Below are positions 25,306 through 34,299 of a DNA stretch of 64,000 nucleotides, piece after piece (position 1 is the stretch's first letter; each line of letters begins with the position of its first letter). The stretch covers positions 134,808 to 198,807 of the forward strand of contig JAXMHQ010000001.1 of the NCBI GenBank assembly GCA_046346665.1. Reading direction: 5' to 3'. The DNA is from JAXMHQ01 sp046346665 (lineage in GTDB: Bacteria > Verrucomicrobiota > Verrucomicrobiia > Limisphaerales > JAXMHQ01). The translations under genes were made by a program, and so were the position numbers. The notes under the pieces were generated by a model. The model did no database searches. It saw only the letters and a program-made list of their open reading frames with translations, and was not told the origin of the DNA.

Positions 25306-26223
25306 TTACTTTGATGGGTTCAGCCAGCCGCGACTGCGCATCCAATCGGCTGCGCGATCCGGCCAGGTGGTGATCGGGTTGTCGGTGCGGCGCAACCCAT
25401 AGCCATGACCGCCGGTTGGGTAGATGTGCAATTCGAAGGGAACCTTGGATTCCTGCAACGATTCCGCATAGCGAAGAACGTTTTCGACGCGAACGCGATC
25501 GTCCTGCGCCATGAGGAGGAACGTCGGCGGGGTGTGGCTGGAAACCGCAACTTCCGCTCCCGGGGAGGCGTCCGCCGGGGCATGTACCAGGCCGCCGGGA
25601 TAGATCAGCAATTGAAAATCCGGGCGGCACGATTGCTCATCCGCCGCGTCCACGCGGGGATAGGCGCGGGTGGCGCTCTGGGCGCACAGCGTGGCGCACA
25701 AGTGGCCTCCGGCCGAGAAGCCCAGCACCCCGATCCGGTGCGGATCGATGCCGAATTCCGAGGAACGGGACCGGAGAATGCCCATGGCGCGTTGCACGTC
25801 CTGCAGCGGGGCCACATATTTGGGTGCACCTTCGCGGGCGGGGACGCGGTACTTGAGGAGCACACCCGTTACGCCAATGGAATCAAGCCATTCACAGACC
25901 TCTGTGCCTTCGAGGTCGTAGGCGAGAATGTTGTATCCGCCTCCCGGACAAACCACCACCGCGGCGCCGTTCTGTTTGCCGGAAGCAGGGCGGTAAACCG
26001 TGAGGGTCGGCCGGGTGACGTCTCCGAGGCGGATGAGAGGTTTCCCGGCAATGAGGTTATCGGAAGGTTGGGTCGTGTCGTGTTCCACCAGGGCCAGGTT
26101 GGTTTCACCCGGGGCGCCGGAGGGCCAGAGCGCGATGGGTGCGGAAACATCGGCCGCAAGCACCGCGGTTGCCAGGAGGCTGATCCCGAGAAAACAGACG
26201 AGAGAAAACCTTTCAAAGTTCAT
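25306..26223 (-). CDS. Secreted alpha/beta-hydrolase (esterase)
   Basis: The 305-residue product has a signal peptide (to ATAVLAAD, about residue 24), the oxyanion-hole segment VVVCPGGGYNILA, the nucleophile elbow GFSAGGH, the acid in MAQDDRV and the histidine in TGGHGYGLR. It resembles acetyl-xylan esterase/dienelactone-hydrolase-like carbohydrate esterases, so deacetylating plant glycans in the periplasm is a reasonable guess. It is convergent with the PLD-like gene, 52 bases apart. Confidence 0.85.
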   Translation of the reverse strand: MNFERFSLVCFLGISLLATAVLAADVSAPIALWPSGAPGETNLALVEHDTTQPSDNLIAGKPLIRLGDVTRPTLTVYRPASGKQNGAAVVVCPGGGYNILAYDLEGTEVCEWLDSIGVTGVLLKYRVPAREGAPKYVAPLQDVQRAMGILRSRSSEFGIDPHRIGVLGFSAGGHLCATLCAQSATRAYPRVDAADEQSCRPDFQLLIYPGGLVHAPADASPGAEVAVSSHTPPTFLLMAQDDRVRVENVLRYAESLQESKVPFELHIYPTGGHGYGLRRTDNPITTWPDRAADWMRSRGWLNPSK

Positions 26224-26327
26224 GGGCCGGATTCAACCCGAGAACTCCCGGAGTCGCAATCCCGCATCCCGCCTTTCGAAGGAGGAGCGGACGGCTATGG
26301 GTGGTAATTCGCCTTGAGCCCGCCGCG

Positions 26328-26819
26328 TTACCCGCGGACCGCCAGCGCGGAATGGATGGAGGCTTCGAGCTCGGGCCCGTTAATGGGCTTGGGCAGGAAC
26401 GCCGCCGCGCCAGCCGCGGAGGCGCGCTGTTTGAATTCCGCCCGATCCGCGCCACTGATCATGATGAACGGAATTTTCGAATTGGAATTCACACGCTGCA
26501 CCCATTCGCAAATCAGGAATCCGTTCCACGGCACACCGCCGCCATGGCTGACGTCCGGCGGGAAATCCACGTCGAGCAACATCAGGTCCGGACGCGTGGT
26601 GCGGGTGCTGGTGATGGCTTCGGATCCGTCGCGGGCGGTCAGGACCTGGTAACCCAGCGACTTCAGCTTGAGCGTGAGCGCCTGCAGCACGACGGGGTCG
26701 TCGTCGGCGACCAGGATGCGCTTGCCATTGGAGGGAACGGGCGCCGCAGGTTCGGGCGCCGTGACCGCGGAAGCGGGTTTGACGGCTTCCGCACAGGATT
26801 TTCTACGGCTGAAAAACAT
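26328..26819 (-). CDS. Single-domain response regulator with receiver insertion
   Basis: The 163-residue product has a Ser/Ala/Pro-rich leader of about 33 residues and one receiver domain: ILVADDDPV, the phospho-acceptor in MLLDVDFPP, IMISGAD and the lysine in FLPKPING. After the acceptor, about six extra residues (DVSHGGG) are inserted before the usual G-x-x-L helix, so the surface facing partners is altered. There is no output domain. No kinase is adjacent. The 230 bases between this gene and the Gfo/Idh gene hold no clear gene. Confidence 0.8.
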   Translation of the reverse strand: MFFSRRKSCAEAVKPASAVTAPEPAAPVPSNGKRILVADDDPVVLQALTLKLKSLGYQVLTARDGSEAITSTRTTRPDLMLLDVDFPPDVSHGGGVPWNGFLICEWVQRVNSNSKIPFIMISGADRAEFKQRASAAGAAAFLPKPINGPELEASIHSALAVRG

Positions 26820-27051
26820 GCCTCAATATGGGCCGCCCCCGCGCGTTCCGCAAAACCGTTGATTACGGAACCCTCCGGAAATCCCCCCGGGCCGCGCACC
26901 GGATTTCACCGGGGGTCACCGGAAATCGGCAGCCTGTTTTTTCCCGCAGCCCGGCCCCGCACGCGTTCAAAATTCCTTCCCCGCATGAAAATGCGGCTCA
27001 TCCCGATGAAAACAGCTTGTCCGGACATTCTCGCCGGTGTACTTAAATAAC

Positions 27052-28491
27052 ATGTCCAAACGCGACTTTCTCTCCTCGTCGTCCATGACCCGCCGTCGGT
27101 TTATCTACTCCTCCGCCCTGGCCGGCGCCGCAGCCGCTTGCACTCCGCTGCTCGCGGCGGATTCCAAAATCCTCTCGCCCAACAGCAAACTGAACATCGG
27201 CGTGATCGGGTTCGGCGGCAAAGGCGCCGGCGACACCGACGCGTGCGCGAGCGAAAACATCGTCGCGCTGTGCGACGTCGATGACCACATCGGCGCATCG
27301 GTCCGGTCCAAATATCCCAAGGCCAAGTATTACCAGGATTACCGCAAGATGCTGGATGCGGAGAAGAGCCTGGACGCGGTGGTGATTGCGACGCCCGACC
27401 ACACGCACGCGGTGATCGCGGCGCACGCGATGCAGATGGGCAAGAACATTTACTGCCAGAAACCGCTGACCCAGACGATTTACGAGGCCCGGCTGCTGAG
27501 GAAAATGGCCCGCGACACCAAGGTCGTCACGCAGATGGGCAACCAGGGCAGCGCCGAGGACGGCCTGCGCCGCGCCGTCGAAGTCATCCAGTCCGGCATC
27601 ATCGGCCCGGTCCGGGAAGTCTACGTCTGGAGCAGCCGCCCCGTCTGGCCGCAGGGCATCGACCGGCCGCCCGGCTCGGACCCGATCCCGGAAGGATTCG
27701 ATTGGGACCTGTGGATCGGCCCGGCGCCGATGCGGCCGTTCAAGAAGGATGTGTATCATCCGTTCAACTGGCGCGGGTGGATGGATTTCGGGACGGGCGC
27801 GCTCGGGGACATGGCCTGTCACACGGTGAACATGCCGTTCCGCGCGTTGAAACTGGGTTACCCGACCGAGGTGGAGGCGCTGCTGCCGTTGACGAACAAG
27901 GAAACCTACCCGCTCAAGTCGAAGATCCGCTTCCAGTTCCCCGAACGCGAGGGGCTGGTCCCGCTCACGTTCTGGTGGTACGACGGCGGCAACCTGCTTC
28001 CCGACGCCCGGAACTGGCATATCCAGGACAACAGCAACAAGCCGCCGCGCGAAGTCACGGCCGACGTGGAACGCCTGCTGGACAAGGTGCCGGACAGCGG
28101 CTGCCTGCTCATTGGCGACAAGGGCAAGGTGTTCGCCCCGGACGATTACGGCACGCGCTTCTTCCTCAAGCTCGCGGACGAGCCGGATTTCATCGACGGC
28201 AAGGATCATCCCGCCGTCAAAGCCATTCCCCAGACCATTCCGCGCAACGAATTCAAGGGCAGTTCCGACCTGCGCCAGCACCTGGAATGGATTGCCGCCT
28301 GCAAAGGCGGGAAGCCGGGGTATTCGAACTTCGACATCGCCGCCTACCTCACGGAAATCATCCTGCTCGGCTGCGTGGCGATGCGGGTCGGCAAGAAGAT
28401 CGAATGGGACGGCCCGAACATGCGCGCCACAAACGCCCCCGAAGCCGCCCAGTTCATCAAGCGCGATTACCGGAACGGCTGGCAGATTTGA
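27052..28491 (+). CDS. Gfo/Idh/MocA-family oxidoreductase, Tat-exported
   Basis: The 479-residue product starts with a twin-arginine-type leader (MTRRRFIYSSALAGAAAA within the first 35 residues). A Rossmann NAD(P)-binding domain follows (KLNIGVIGFGGKGAG; DAVVIATPDHTHA; GKNIYCQKPLTQT) and then the C-terminal alpha/beta domain. The EKP motif of the family reads QKP here. These enzymes oxidise or isomerise sugars and sugar derivatives; exported paralogs are abundant in PVC bacteria, often acting with tightly bound NAD. The start ATG 27052 is chosen because it precedes the Tat leader. Confidence 0.88.
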   Translation: MSKRDFLSSSSMTRRRFIYSSALAGAAAACTPLLAADSKILSPNSKLNIGVIGFGGKGAGDTDACASENIVALCDVDDHIGASVRSKYPKAKYYQDYRKMLDAEKSLDAVVIATPDHTHAVIAAHAMQMGKNIYCQKPLTQTIYEARLLRKMARDTKVVTQMGNQGSAEDGLRRAVEVIQSGIIGPVREVYVWSSRPVWPQGIDRPPGSDPIPEGFDWDLWIGPAPMRPFKKDVYHPFNWRGWMDFGTGALGDMACHTVNMPFRALKLGYPTEVEALLPLTNKETYPLKSKIRFQFPEREGLVPLTFWWYDGGNLLPDARNWHIQDNSNKPPREVTADVERLLDKVPDSGCLLIGDKGKVFAPDDYGTRFFLKLADEPDFIDGKDHPAVKAIPQTIPRNEFKGSSDLRQHLEWIAACKGGKPGYSNFDIAAYLTEIILLGCVAMRVGKKIEWDGPNMRATNAPEAAQFIKRDYRNGWQI

Positions 28492-28495
28492 GGCG

Positions 28496-28560
28496 TGGGG
28501 TGTTGGAGTAATGGAGTATTGGATTACCGGGACCCATCACTCCACCACTCCACCACCCCA
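28496..28560. repeat. Inverted array, GGAGTAAT family
   Basis: Left-arm units (TTGGAGTAATGGAGTATTGG) face right-arm units (CACTCCACCACTCCACC) across a 6-base core, starting 4 bases after the Gfo/Idh stop. It is related to but distinct from the GGATTAAT family. Confidence 0.8.
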
Positions 28561-28615
28561 TTCCCCCCCCGATCTGCCTTGTCCGAAACCATCGGCCCGG
28601 CTTACTCTCTAGCAT

Positions 28616-29314
28616 ATGAAGAGAACGATTTCTGATTCGTGGTTTTCGTGGTTGGGCTGCGTGATCATCGCGTGCTGGCTGGCGGCCGCCGCGACGGCGT
28701 CGGCGGACGGCACCAACCTGGTTCCGCTCAAACTCAAGCTCCCCTCGCCCGCCTTCGTGGGAACGCCCGTGAACCTGCAGATTGGACCGGAAGTCGAGCC
28801 AATGCCCAAGGGCCCGCGGCCGCCGTTCCTGGTGCCCGCCGGACTGACCAACCTGGCCCCCGCCGGCAAACTCACCTGCAGCGACACCAACGCCAGCCCG
28901 GATGCCCTCGCCAAAATCGTCGACGGCAACAAGGACCTGACGGACGGCAGCGTGGTGCTGATCCGGAAGGGCCCGCAGTATGTTCAGTTCGATTTAGGCG
29001 CCCCGGAGGAAATCTACGCGATCCTGATCTGGCACGCTTATGACGCGCCGAAAATTTACCGCGACGTGGTGGTCCAGGTGGCGGACGACGCCGCGTTCAC
29101 GCAGAATGTCCGGACGCTGTTCAACAACGATCGCGAGAACCACGCGGGCCGCGGCGCGGGCACGGACAAGCAGTATTTTGAGACCAACGAGGGACGGCTC
29201 ATTGACGCGAAGGGCCAGGTGGCGCAGTTCGTCCGCACGTATTCTCGCGGGAGCACCGAGAGCGCGTTGAACGAGTACACCGAAGTGGAGATTTACGGAC
29301 GCCCGGCGAAATGA
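28616..29314 (+). CDS. Secreted discoidin-like (F5/8 type C-like) protein
   Basis: The 232-residue product has a signal peptide (cleavage near residue 31, ATASADG) and a C-terminal beta-sandwich. That sandwich has the phrases NASPDALAKIVDGNKDLTDG, QYVQFDLGAPEEIYAILIWH and YTEVEIYG, the pattern of F5/8C carbohydrate-binding domains. It is likely a periplasmic or surface glycan-binding protein. Its stop overlaps the start of the next gene (ATGA at 29311-29314), so both are translated together. Confidence 0.78.
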   Translation: MKRTISDSWFSWLGCVIIACWLAAAATASADGTNLVPLKLKLPSPAFVGTPVNLQIGPEVEPMPKGPRPPFLVPAGLTNLAPAGKLTCSDTNASPDALAKIVDGNKDLTDGSVVLIRKGPQYVQFDLGAPEEIYAILIWHAYDAPKIYRDVVVQVADDAAFTQNVRTLFNNDRENHAGRGAGTDKQYFETNEGRLIDAKGQVAQFVRTYSRGSTESALNEYTEVEIYGRPAK

Positions 29315-30816
29315 CCCGCGGCCTTCTTCCCGGGATCCTGCTGGCGGCGCTCATCGCCCTCCTCCTCCGCTGGCCCGGGCTGGAACAGAGGCCGTTCCAT
29401 AACGACGAAGCCGTCAACGCGGTCAAGTTCGGCCAGCTCTGGAACGGGGACGGCTACCGCTACGATCCCAACGAACATCACGGCCCAGTCCTGGCCTATG
29501 CCACCTGCGCCTGGGCGGGCGCAACCGGCGGGGGACCGTTGTCCGGCTTCACGGAGGCGCGATTCCGGCAACTCACCGCGCTGTTTGGCGTCGCCCTGAT
29601 TCTCCTGCTTCCGCTCCTCGCCGACGGCCTCGGTGCCGCGGCGGCGTTTTGGTCGGCTTGCCTGCTGGCCGTTTCGCCGGCCATGGTTTTCTACAGCCGC
29701 GATTACATCCATGAAATGCTGCTGGCCTTTTTCACTTTCCTGGCGCTGGCCGCAGCCTGGCGGTATTCATGCACACGCGGGATCGGCTGGGCAATCCTGG
29801 CCGGCGCGGCCGCCGGGCTCGCGCAGGCCACCAAGGAAACGTTTGTCCTGGCCGGAATCGCCGCCGCCGTCGCCTGGCTGCTGAACCGGTTCTGCGAATC
29901 CAGGATTTACCCGGCCCAGGCTGCCGGGCGGCGGCGGCTGAATCGGCGTCACCTGGCCGCCGGACTCGTTTCGGGACTGGTTGCGGCGGGAGTTCTTTAC
30001 AGCTCGTTTTTCCAGCATCGGGCCGGAATCATCGATGCCTTCCGCGCTTTTGATCCGTGGATTCACCGCGCTGAAGGCGCCTCTCCACATGTTCACCCTG
30101 TCGGTTTCTATTTCTCCCGGCTGGCCTCCGGCGAAGGACTCGTGCTGCTGCTCGGCGCTGCCGGCGGCTGGTTCTGCCTGGCAGGCCGCCGCCCGCGATG
30201 CAGCCACGCGGGGTTTCTCAGGTTCCTGGCGTTTTACACGGCGATCCTGACGCTGATTTACTGCGCGATTCCCTACAAAACGCCCTGGTGCCTGGTGCAG
30301 TTCTACCTGGGCTGGGTTCTCCTGGCCGGCATCGGCGCAACCGCGCTGCTGGAACGAATCCCGGGAAGGGCACTGAAGATCCTCGCCACGGTTGCCTTGG
30401 GCGCCGGGGTCCTGCAACTCGCAGCCCGATCCCGGCGCGCGGCGCTATCGGAAGATCTGCGGCGGAATCCTTATGCCTACGCAGAAACCTCCCCGGACGT
30501 GCGGGAATTGGTCGCGGCCGTCGAACGCGTGGCCGCCGCCGCACCTCAACCGGCCGAGGTGCGCATCAACGTCGTGGCGCCCGCGGATGATTACTGGCCT
30601 CTGCCCTGGTACCTGGGCTCGTTCCACGAGATCGGCTGGTGGCATGACCTGCCTGCAGACGCCCCGGCTCCTATCCAAATCCTGTCGCTGCGCCTTCAAA
30701 ATCGACCCGGTGACAGTGCCTCCAACATCATCGCCGGGACTTTCGAGCTGCGCCCGGGCAACTTCTTCGAGCTTCAAGTGGAGACAAACCTCTGGCAATC
30801 GCACCTCGCGCGCTGA
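29311..30816 (+). CDS. GT39-like membrane glycosyltransferase (TIGR03663 type)
   Basis: The 501-residue product is polytopic, with about ten hydrophobic segments. It has the acidic first-loop motif RPFHNDEAVNAVKFG (GT-C fold catalytic Asp-Glu) and YRYDPNEHHGPVLAYAT, the signature of the TIGR03663/Agl23-like group related to protein O-mannosyltransferases. It would move a sugar from a polyprenyl-phosphate donor to a periplasmic acceptor. The coupled secreted discoidin-like gene upstream is a possible partner. Acceptor unknown. Confidence 0.82.
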   Translation: MTRGLLPGILLAALIALLLRWPGLEQRPFHNDEAVNAVKFGQLWNGDGYRYDPNEHHGPVLAYATCAWAGATGGGPLSGFTEARFRQLTALFGVALILLLPLLADGLGAAAAFWSACLLAVSPAMVFYSRDYIHEMLLAFFTFLALAAAWRYSCTRGIGWAILAGAAAGLAQATKETFVLAGIAAAVAWLLNRFCESRIYPAQAAGRRRLNRRHLAAGLVSGLVAAGVLYSSFFQHRAGIIDAFRAFDPWIHRAEGASPHVHPVGFYFSRLASGEGLVLLLGAAGGWFCLAGRRPRCSHAGFLRFLAFYTAILTLIYCAIPYKTPWCLVQFYLGWVLLAGIGATALLERIPGRALKILATVALGAGVLQLAARSRRAALSEDLRRNPYAYAETSPDVRELVAAVERVAAAAPQPAEVRINVVAPADDYWPLPWYLGSFHEIGWWHDLPADAPAPIQILSLRLQNRPGDSASNIIAGTFELRPGNFFELQVETNLWQSHLAR

Positions 30817-31013
30817 CCCATCTCACTCTCAGGCTGGTTTCGACAAAGCCCCATACTTTTCGGAAAGCACCGGACGTTATCGATACCTGAGACTTGAAAA
30901 CCCCGTATGGAAGCATTATTGCCGTCAAAAATCGCTCCATAGGCCCAAATTCGGCTCCATTTTCTGCGGATATCATTCACCGACAAGAGCTTGCTCTGGT
31001 CAGACGAGCCTTA

Positions 31014-31104
31014 CGCAGGTAGGGACGCCGCGCTGCGGCGTCCGCGGTCGGCGCAGCGCGCCGACCCTACCTTTTGCGGCTACGACATTTCTTGAGCCGC
31101 TCTA
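31014..31104. repeat. 91-bp perfect dispersed repeat, copy 1
   Basis: This 91-base sequence is identical to 52625-52715. It contains two hairpins (GGACGCCGC-GCT-GCGGCGTCC and GGTCGGCGC-AGC-GCGCCGACC) inside an outer GGTAGGG/CCCTACC pairing, giving a three-way junction. Its last bases (CTA) form the stop codon of the minus-strand hydrolase that follows. The preceding 30817-31013 shows no gene. Confidence 0.92.
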
Positions 31105-31698
31105 GGAGAGCTGATTCGCAATGAAGGCGGCGCACTCGGCGGCGTGGGTCATGGAGATCAGGTGTCCGCCTTCCAGGGCCAGATCCGGTGCGGGCGGACA
31201 GGGAATGATGCGGTCCTTCCGTCCGTGGAGCCGGTAACAGGGAGTGGACGAGGAGTGCAGTCCTTTCCATTGGAACACAGCGTGGCACATTGCCCGGACA
31301 AAATCGGTGTCGCTGTCGGCAAACATCAGGGTGAAATCGTGTGGCAAATGGCGCGCGGCGCGACGCAGGGTTTTCCAGGGCGTCACCGCGGCCAACGGAT
31401 GGAGCAAGCTGAAGAATCGGTTGATTTCCTGTCGGTGCGTGGCGCTGCCGACGAGGAACAGGGCGCGCAGATTCCGGATCCGGGCGATCTCACACGCGAC
31501 CATGCCGCCCAGCGAAGCGCCGATGACAGTATCCTGATCCTGGATGCCGAAGTGTTCCACCACCTGACGGGCCAGCGCGGGCAGGTCGCGTTCTCCCCGG
31601 TAAGGCGGCCAGTTATGGGCCGCGAAGGACGGGAGCGATTCCCAGGGGCGCGGGAACATCCGCCGATCCGCGCCCATGCCGGGGAGCGCGTGAATCAT
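31102..31698 (-). CDS. Short alpha/beta-hydrolase-fold protein
   Basis: The 198-residue product has GMGADRRMF near the N terminus, the nucleophile elbow GASLGGM (about residues 61-67), an acid candidate in GRKDRI and a histidine in EGGHLI. It is shorter than most members, lacking the cap. The stop codon lies within the 91-bp repeat, so the end of the protein may have been set by a repeat insertion. It follows the Gfo/Idh gene by 13 bases on the same strand. Substrate unknown. Confidence 0.75.
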   Translation of the reverse strand: MIHALPGMGADRRMFPRPWESLPSFAAHNWPPYRGERDLPALARQVVEHFGIQDQDTVIGASLGGMVACEIARIRNLRALFLVGSATHRQEINRFFSLLHPLAAVTPWKTLRRAARHLPHDFTLMFADSDTDFVRAMCHAVFQWKGLHSSSTPCYRLHGRKDRIIPCPPAPDLALEGGHLISMTHAAECAAFIANQLS

Positions 31699-31711
31699 GA
31701 TGTCGTCCGGC

Positions 31712-33037
31712 TCACATCTTCCAGGGCTCGCGGTAGGGCCGGGTCAGGAGCTTGCTGGCATCCGGGTCGTTCAGAATGACTTCCTTCTCGACGTCCCAGT
31801 TGATTTTCCGTCCGACGATCATGGAGATGAGGCCGAGATGGCCGGGGATGGCGGAGTGATGCGCGGTCTGAACCGGTGTGATGGTGGGCTGCCGGGATTT
31901 GACGCAATCGAGGAAGTTGCGCACATGATTCTTCGAGATGTAGAGTTTCACTTTGCGCATTTCCTCGGGCAGCGTTTTGTAATCCTCCCAATCGGTATTG
32001 GAAGCCGCGAACCCGCCGCGGTCGACCCAGACCCAGCCCTTGGTGCCGATCCATTTCGTGCCGCTTTTGATTTCGGGGTGTCCGCCGGCGATGATCATCT
32101 CGATATTCCGCGGGTATTTGAGGCGGATATAATACTTCGTGCAGGTGTTCCAGACGGCGTCGGCGGGCGGGAATTCGCCGTGGCCTTCCACCTCGGACGG
32201 ACCGGCGTTGTCGAAATCGAGCCCCCAATGGGCGATGTCGGCATGGTGCCCGACCCAATCCAGGAGTTGTCCGGCGCCGGTGTTGTAATTCCAGCGCCAA
32301 TTCATGTGCACGCGGCCGCGGATGTAAGGCTCCATCTTCGACGGCCCGATCCAGAAATCGTAATCCAGCTCGGGCGGCGGCGGGGTGGGCGTCATGAACT
32401 TGCCGGTCCCGGCGAAGTCGTGGTGGCCCTGGGGCAGTCCGACTTCGACGCGGGTGACATCGCCGATGAGGCCGTTCCGAACGATTTCGGCGGCCTTGTG
32501 GAAATTCGCGACGGAACGCTGCCACGAGCCGGTTTGCCAGATGCGATTGTTTTGTTCGACGGCGCGGACGATGTGCTGTTGCTCGGCGATGGTGCGGGCG
32601 AGGGGTTTTTCGCCGTAGATATCCTTCTTTTGCCGCGCGGCCTCGGTGGCGACGAGCATGTGCCAATGGTCGGGAATGGCGATCATGACGGCGTCGATGT
32701 CGGGCCGGGCCATCATTTCGCGGTAATCGTGATAGGATTTGCAATCCTGGTTGCCGTAGTGCGAATTGACGGTATCGACGGCCGACTTGAGGTGGTCGCG
32801 GTCGAGGTCGCAGGCGGCGACCACCTGGCAATCGGCTTGGGAGAGAAAATCGCGGGTATTGCCGGGCCCCTGCATTCCCCAGCCGACGATGCCGACGGTG
32901 ATGCGTTTGGAAGGCGCGGGCCGGTCGGATTGCGCGAACAATCCGGAGGGCAGCAGGGTGGGCAGCGCGGCGGCGGCGGCGGTGCGGGTGATGAAACGGC
33001 GGCGGGAGAATTTGGAGTGGCGCGGCATTTTCGACAT
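31712..33037 (-). CDS. Gfo/Idh/MocA-family oxidoreductase, Tat-exported (second)
   Basis: The 441-residue product begins with a Tat-type leader (SRRRFITRTAAAAALPTLL) and the Rossmann motif ITVGIVGWGMQGPG. It has DAVMIAIPDHWHM and the EKP motif in IYGEKPLART, and the C-terminal domain ends with a WKM tail. ATG 33037 is preferred over TTG 33043. Members oxidise sugar derivatives; specificity is not predictable. It is only about 25 percent alike by eye to the paralog at 27052-28491, so they are probably not recent duplicates. Confidence 0.88.
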   Translation of the reverse strand: MSKMPRHSKFSRRRFITRTAAAAALPTLLPSGLFAQSDRPAPSKRITVGIVGWGMQGPGNTRDFLSQADCQVVAACDLDRDHLKSAVDTVNSHYGNQDCKSYHDYREMMARPDIDAVMIAIPDHWHMLVATEAARQKKDIYGEKPLARTIAEQQHIVRAVEQNNRIWQTGSWQRSVANFHKAAEIVRNGLIGDVTRVEVGLPQGHHDFAGTGKFMTPTPPPPELDYDFWIGPSKMEPYIRGRVHMNWRWNYNTGAGQLLDWVGHHADIAHWGLDFDNAGPSEVEGHGEFPPADAVWNTCTKYYIRLKYPRNIEMIIAGGHPEIKSGTKWIGTKGWVWVDRGGFAASNTDWEDYKTLPEEMRKVKLYISKNHVRNFLDCVKSRQPTITPVQTAHHSAIPGHLGLISMIVGRKINWDVEKEVILNDPDASKLLTRPYREPWKM

Positions 33038-33183
33038 AAGCAAGAGACAGACGTTTTAGCCCGGCGTGATCTTCAATGAACTTTCTTGAAAAAAGCCGTA
33101 ACATGGCCACGCTCCAAAGTAAACCCCGGATTCAGGGAACCTGGAAGCGTTAACCACGGATAAACAGAATCGTTGCGCCTTAC

Positions 33184-33373
33184 CCGTCTCTATGCAGTCG
33201 GTTTTCCTGGGGATAAACGCAGAGGCGCGGAGGGCGCAGAGATTCGCAGAGAACTGGCGGCTTTTTCGGGGTCACCGATTGGTGAGCGATTTGCCTGACC
33301 CATTTCTCTGCGGTCCTCCGCGTCCTCTGCGTCTCTGCGTGAGTTTGAGTTTTTTTGAATTGCATAGAGACGG
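33184..33373. mobile_element. 190-bp element with 13-bp terminal inverted repeats and CGCAGAG arms
   Basis: Perfect 13-base inverted repeats (CCGTCTCTATGCA at 33184-33196 and TGCATAGAGACGG at 33361-33373) enclose two inverted array arms (CGCAGAGGCGCGGAGG type near 33209-33246 and CTCCGCGTCCTCTGCG type near 33305-33343). It ends 1 base before the 3' end (stop codon) of the minus-strand glycosylase gene. It has no ORF, and no flanking target duplication was clear. Confidence 0.6.
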
Positions 33374-33374
33374 C

Positions 33375-33947
33375 TTAGTGCCGCGGCGGCCGGGAGACCC
33401 AGGGGTTGCCGCGGATGTAAAACCTGAGATGGCGGCGCGCCCAGTGGCGGGCGTAATCGACCCCGATCCTGGGGCTGCGACCGATGCGAAAGGATTCGGA
33501 GACGAGCGGTTCGGCGACGAACAAATCGTCGCTGAGCAGGTCGTGGCCATTGAAGCGGAGGTCGATGTCGAGAGCGCGGCAGAGCAAGGCGGGGCCGCGG
33601 GTGTTGGCGGGGAGATTCTCGATGGGTTCCAGGGCCCGGAGCAGGACGGCGGCGGCGTGCCCGGCGGGTTCCGTCACCACGTTCATGCAATGGTGCATTC
33701 CGTAAACGAAATACACATACGCATGACCCGGCGGGCCGAACATGATCCGGGTGCGCGCGGTCAGGCCCCTGGAGGAATGAGCGGCCAGGTCGTGCGGGCC
33801 CAGGTAGGCTTCGACTTCCACGATGCGGCCGACGCGAGCAGCACCGTCAGGGGCGTGCACAAGGCATTTTCCGAGCAAATCCCGCGCGACCTGGATTGTG
33901 TCGCGGTCGTAAAAACTTCGGGGCAAACGCCGGTCGATCCACTGCAT
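33375..33947 (-). CDS. 3-methyladenine DNA glycosylase, AAG/MPG family
   Basis: The 190-residue product matches the alkyladenine DNA glycosylase family: ARDLLGKCLV, the catalytic glutamate in RIVEVEAYLGPHDLAAHS, the intercalating and lesion-pocket segment HAYVYFVYGMHHCMNVV, and GPALLCRALDID near residue 120. It excises alkylated purines and starts base-excision repair. It appears monocistronic; a 190-bp repeat element abuts its 3' end. Confidence 0.93.
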   Translation of the reverse strand: MQWIDRRLPRSFYDRDTIQVARDLLGKCLVHAPDGAARVGRIVEVEAYLGPHDLAAHSSRGLTARTRIMFGPPGHAYVYFVYGMHHCMNVVTEPAGHAAAVLLRALEPIENLPANTRGPALLCRALDIDLRFNGHDLLSDDLFVAEPLVSESFRIGRSPRIGVDYARHWARRHLRFYIRGNPWVSRPPRH

Positions 33948-34060
33948 GCGGCAGCATAGTGGAAATCAGGGGGAGCGCCACGCGCGAACAGCTTTTGACA
34001 GGAGTACGCGTGAGGATTAGTTTCAGCGAAGGGACGAACCCGATGAAAGGATGAATTGTT

Positions 34061-34291
34061 ATGGCTCGTGAATTGCCGAAGATGTCTCAACAACAGCAGA
34101 AAACCATCCGGCCGACGCACGATGAGATTGCCCGGCGCGCCTATGAGATTTTCCTGGAACGCGGGAGCCCGGAAGGCCGGGACCAGGAGCACTGGTACGC
34201 GGCGGAGTCGGAACTTTCGGGTCTGACAGCGGCAAGACAGGCTCGGCCGGCGCCCGCGGCGAAACCGGGTGCTACGGCGCCGCGCAAGTGA
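34061..34291 (+). CDS. DUF2934 domain protein
   Basis: The 76-residue product contains THDEIARRAYEIFLERGSPEGRDQEHWYAAESEL (split: TEIARRAYEIFLERG then DQEHWYAAESEL), the DUF2934 signature. The family has no known function and is common in soil bacteria. The tail is Ala/Pro/Lys-rich. It is convergent with mtnP, 8 bases apart. Confidence 0.82.
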   Translation: MARELPKMSQQQQKTIRPTHDEIARRAYEIFLERGSPEGRDQEHWYAAESELSGLTAARQARPAPAAKPGATAPRK

Positions 34292-34299
34292 AGTGACAA

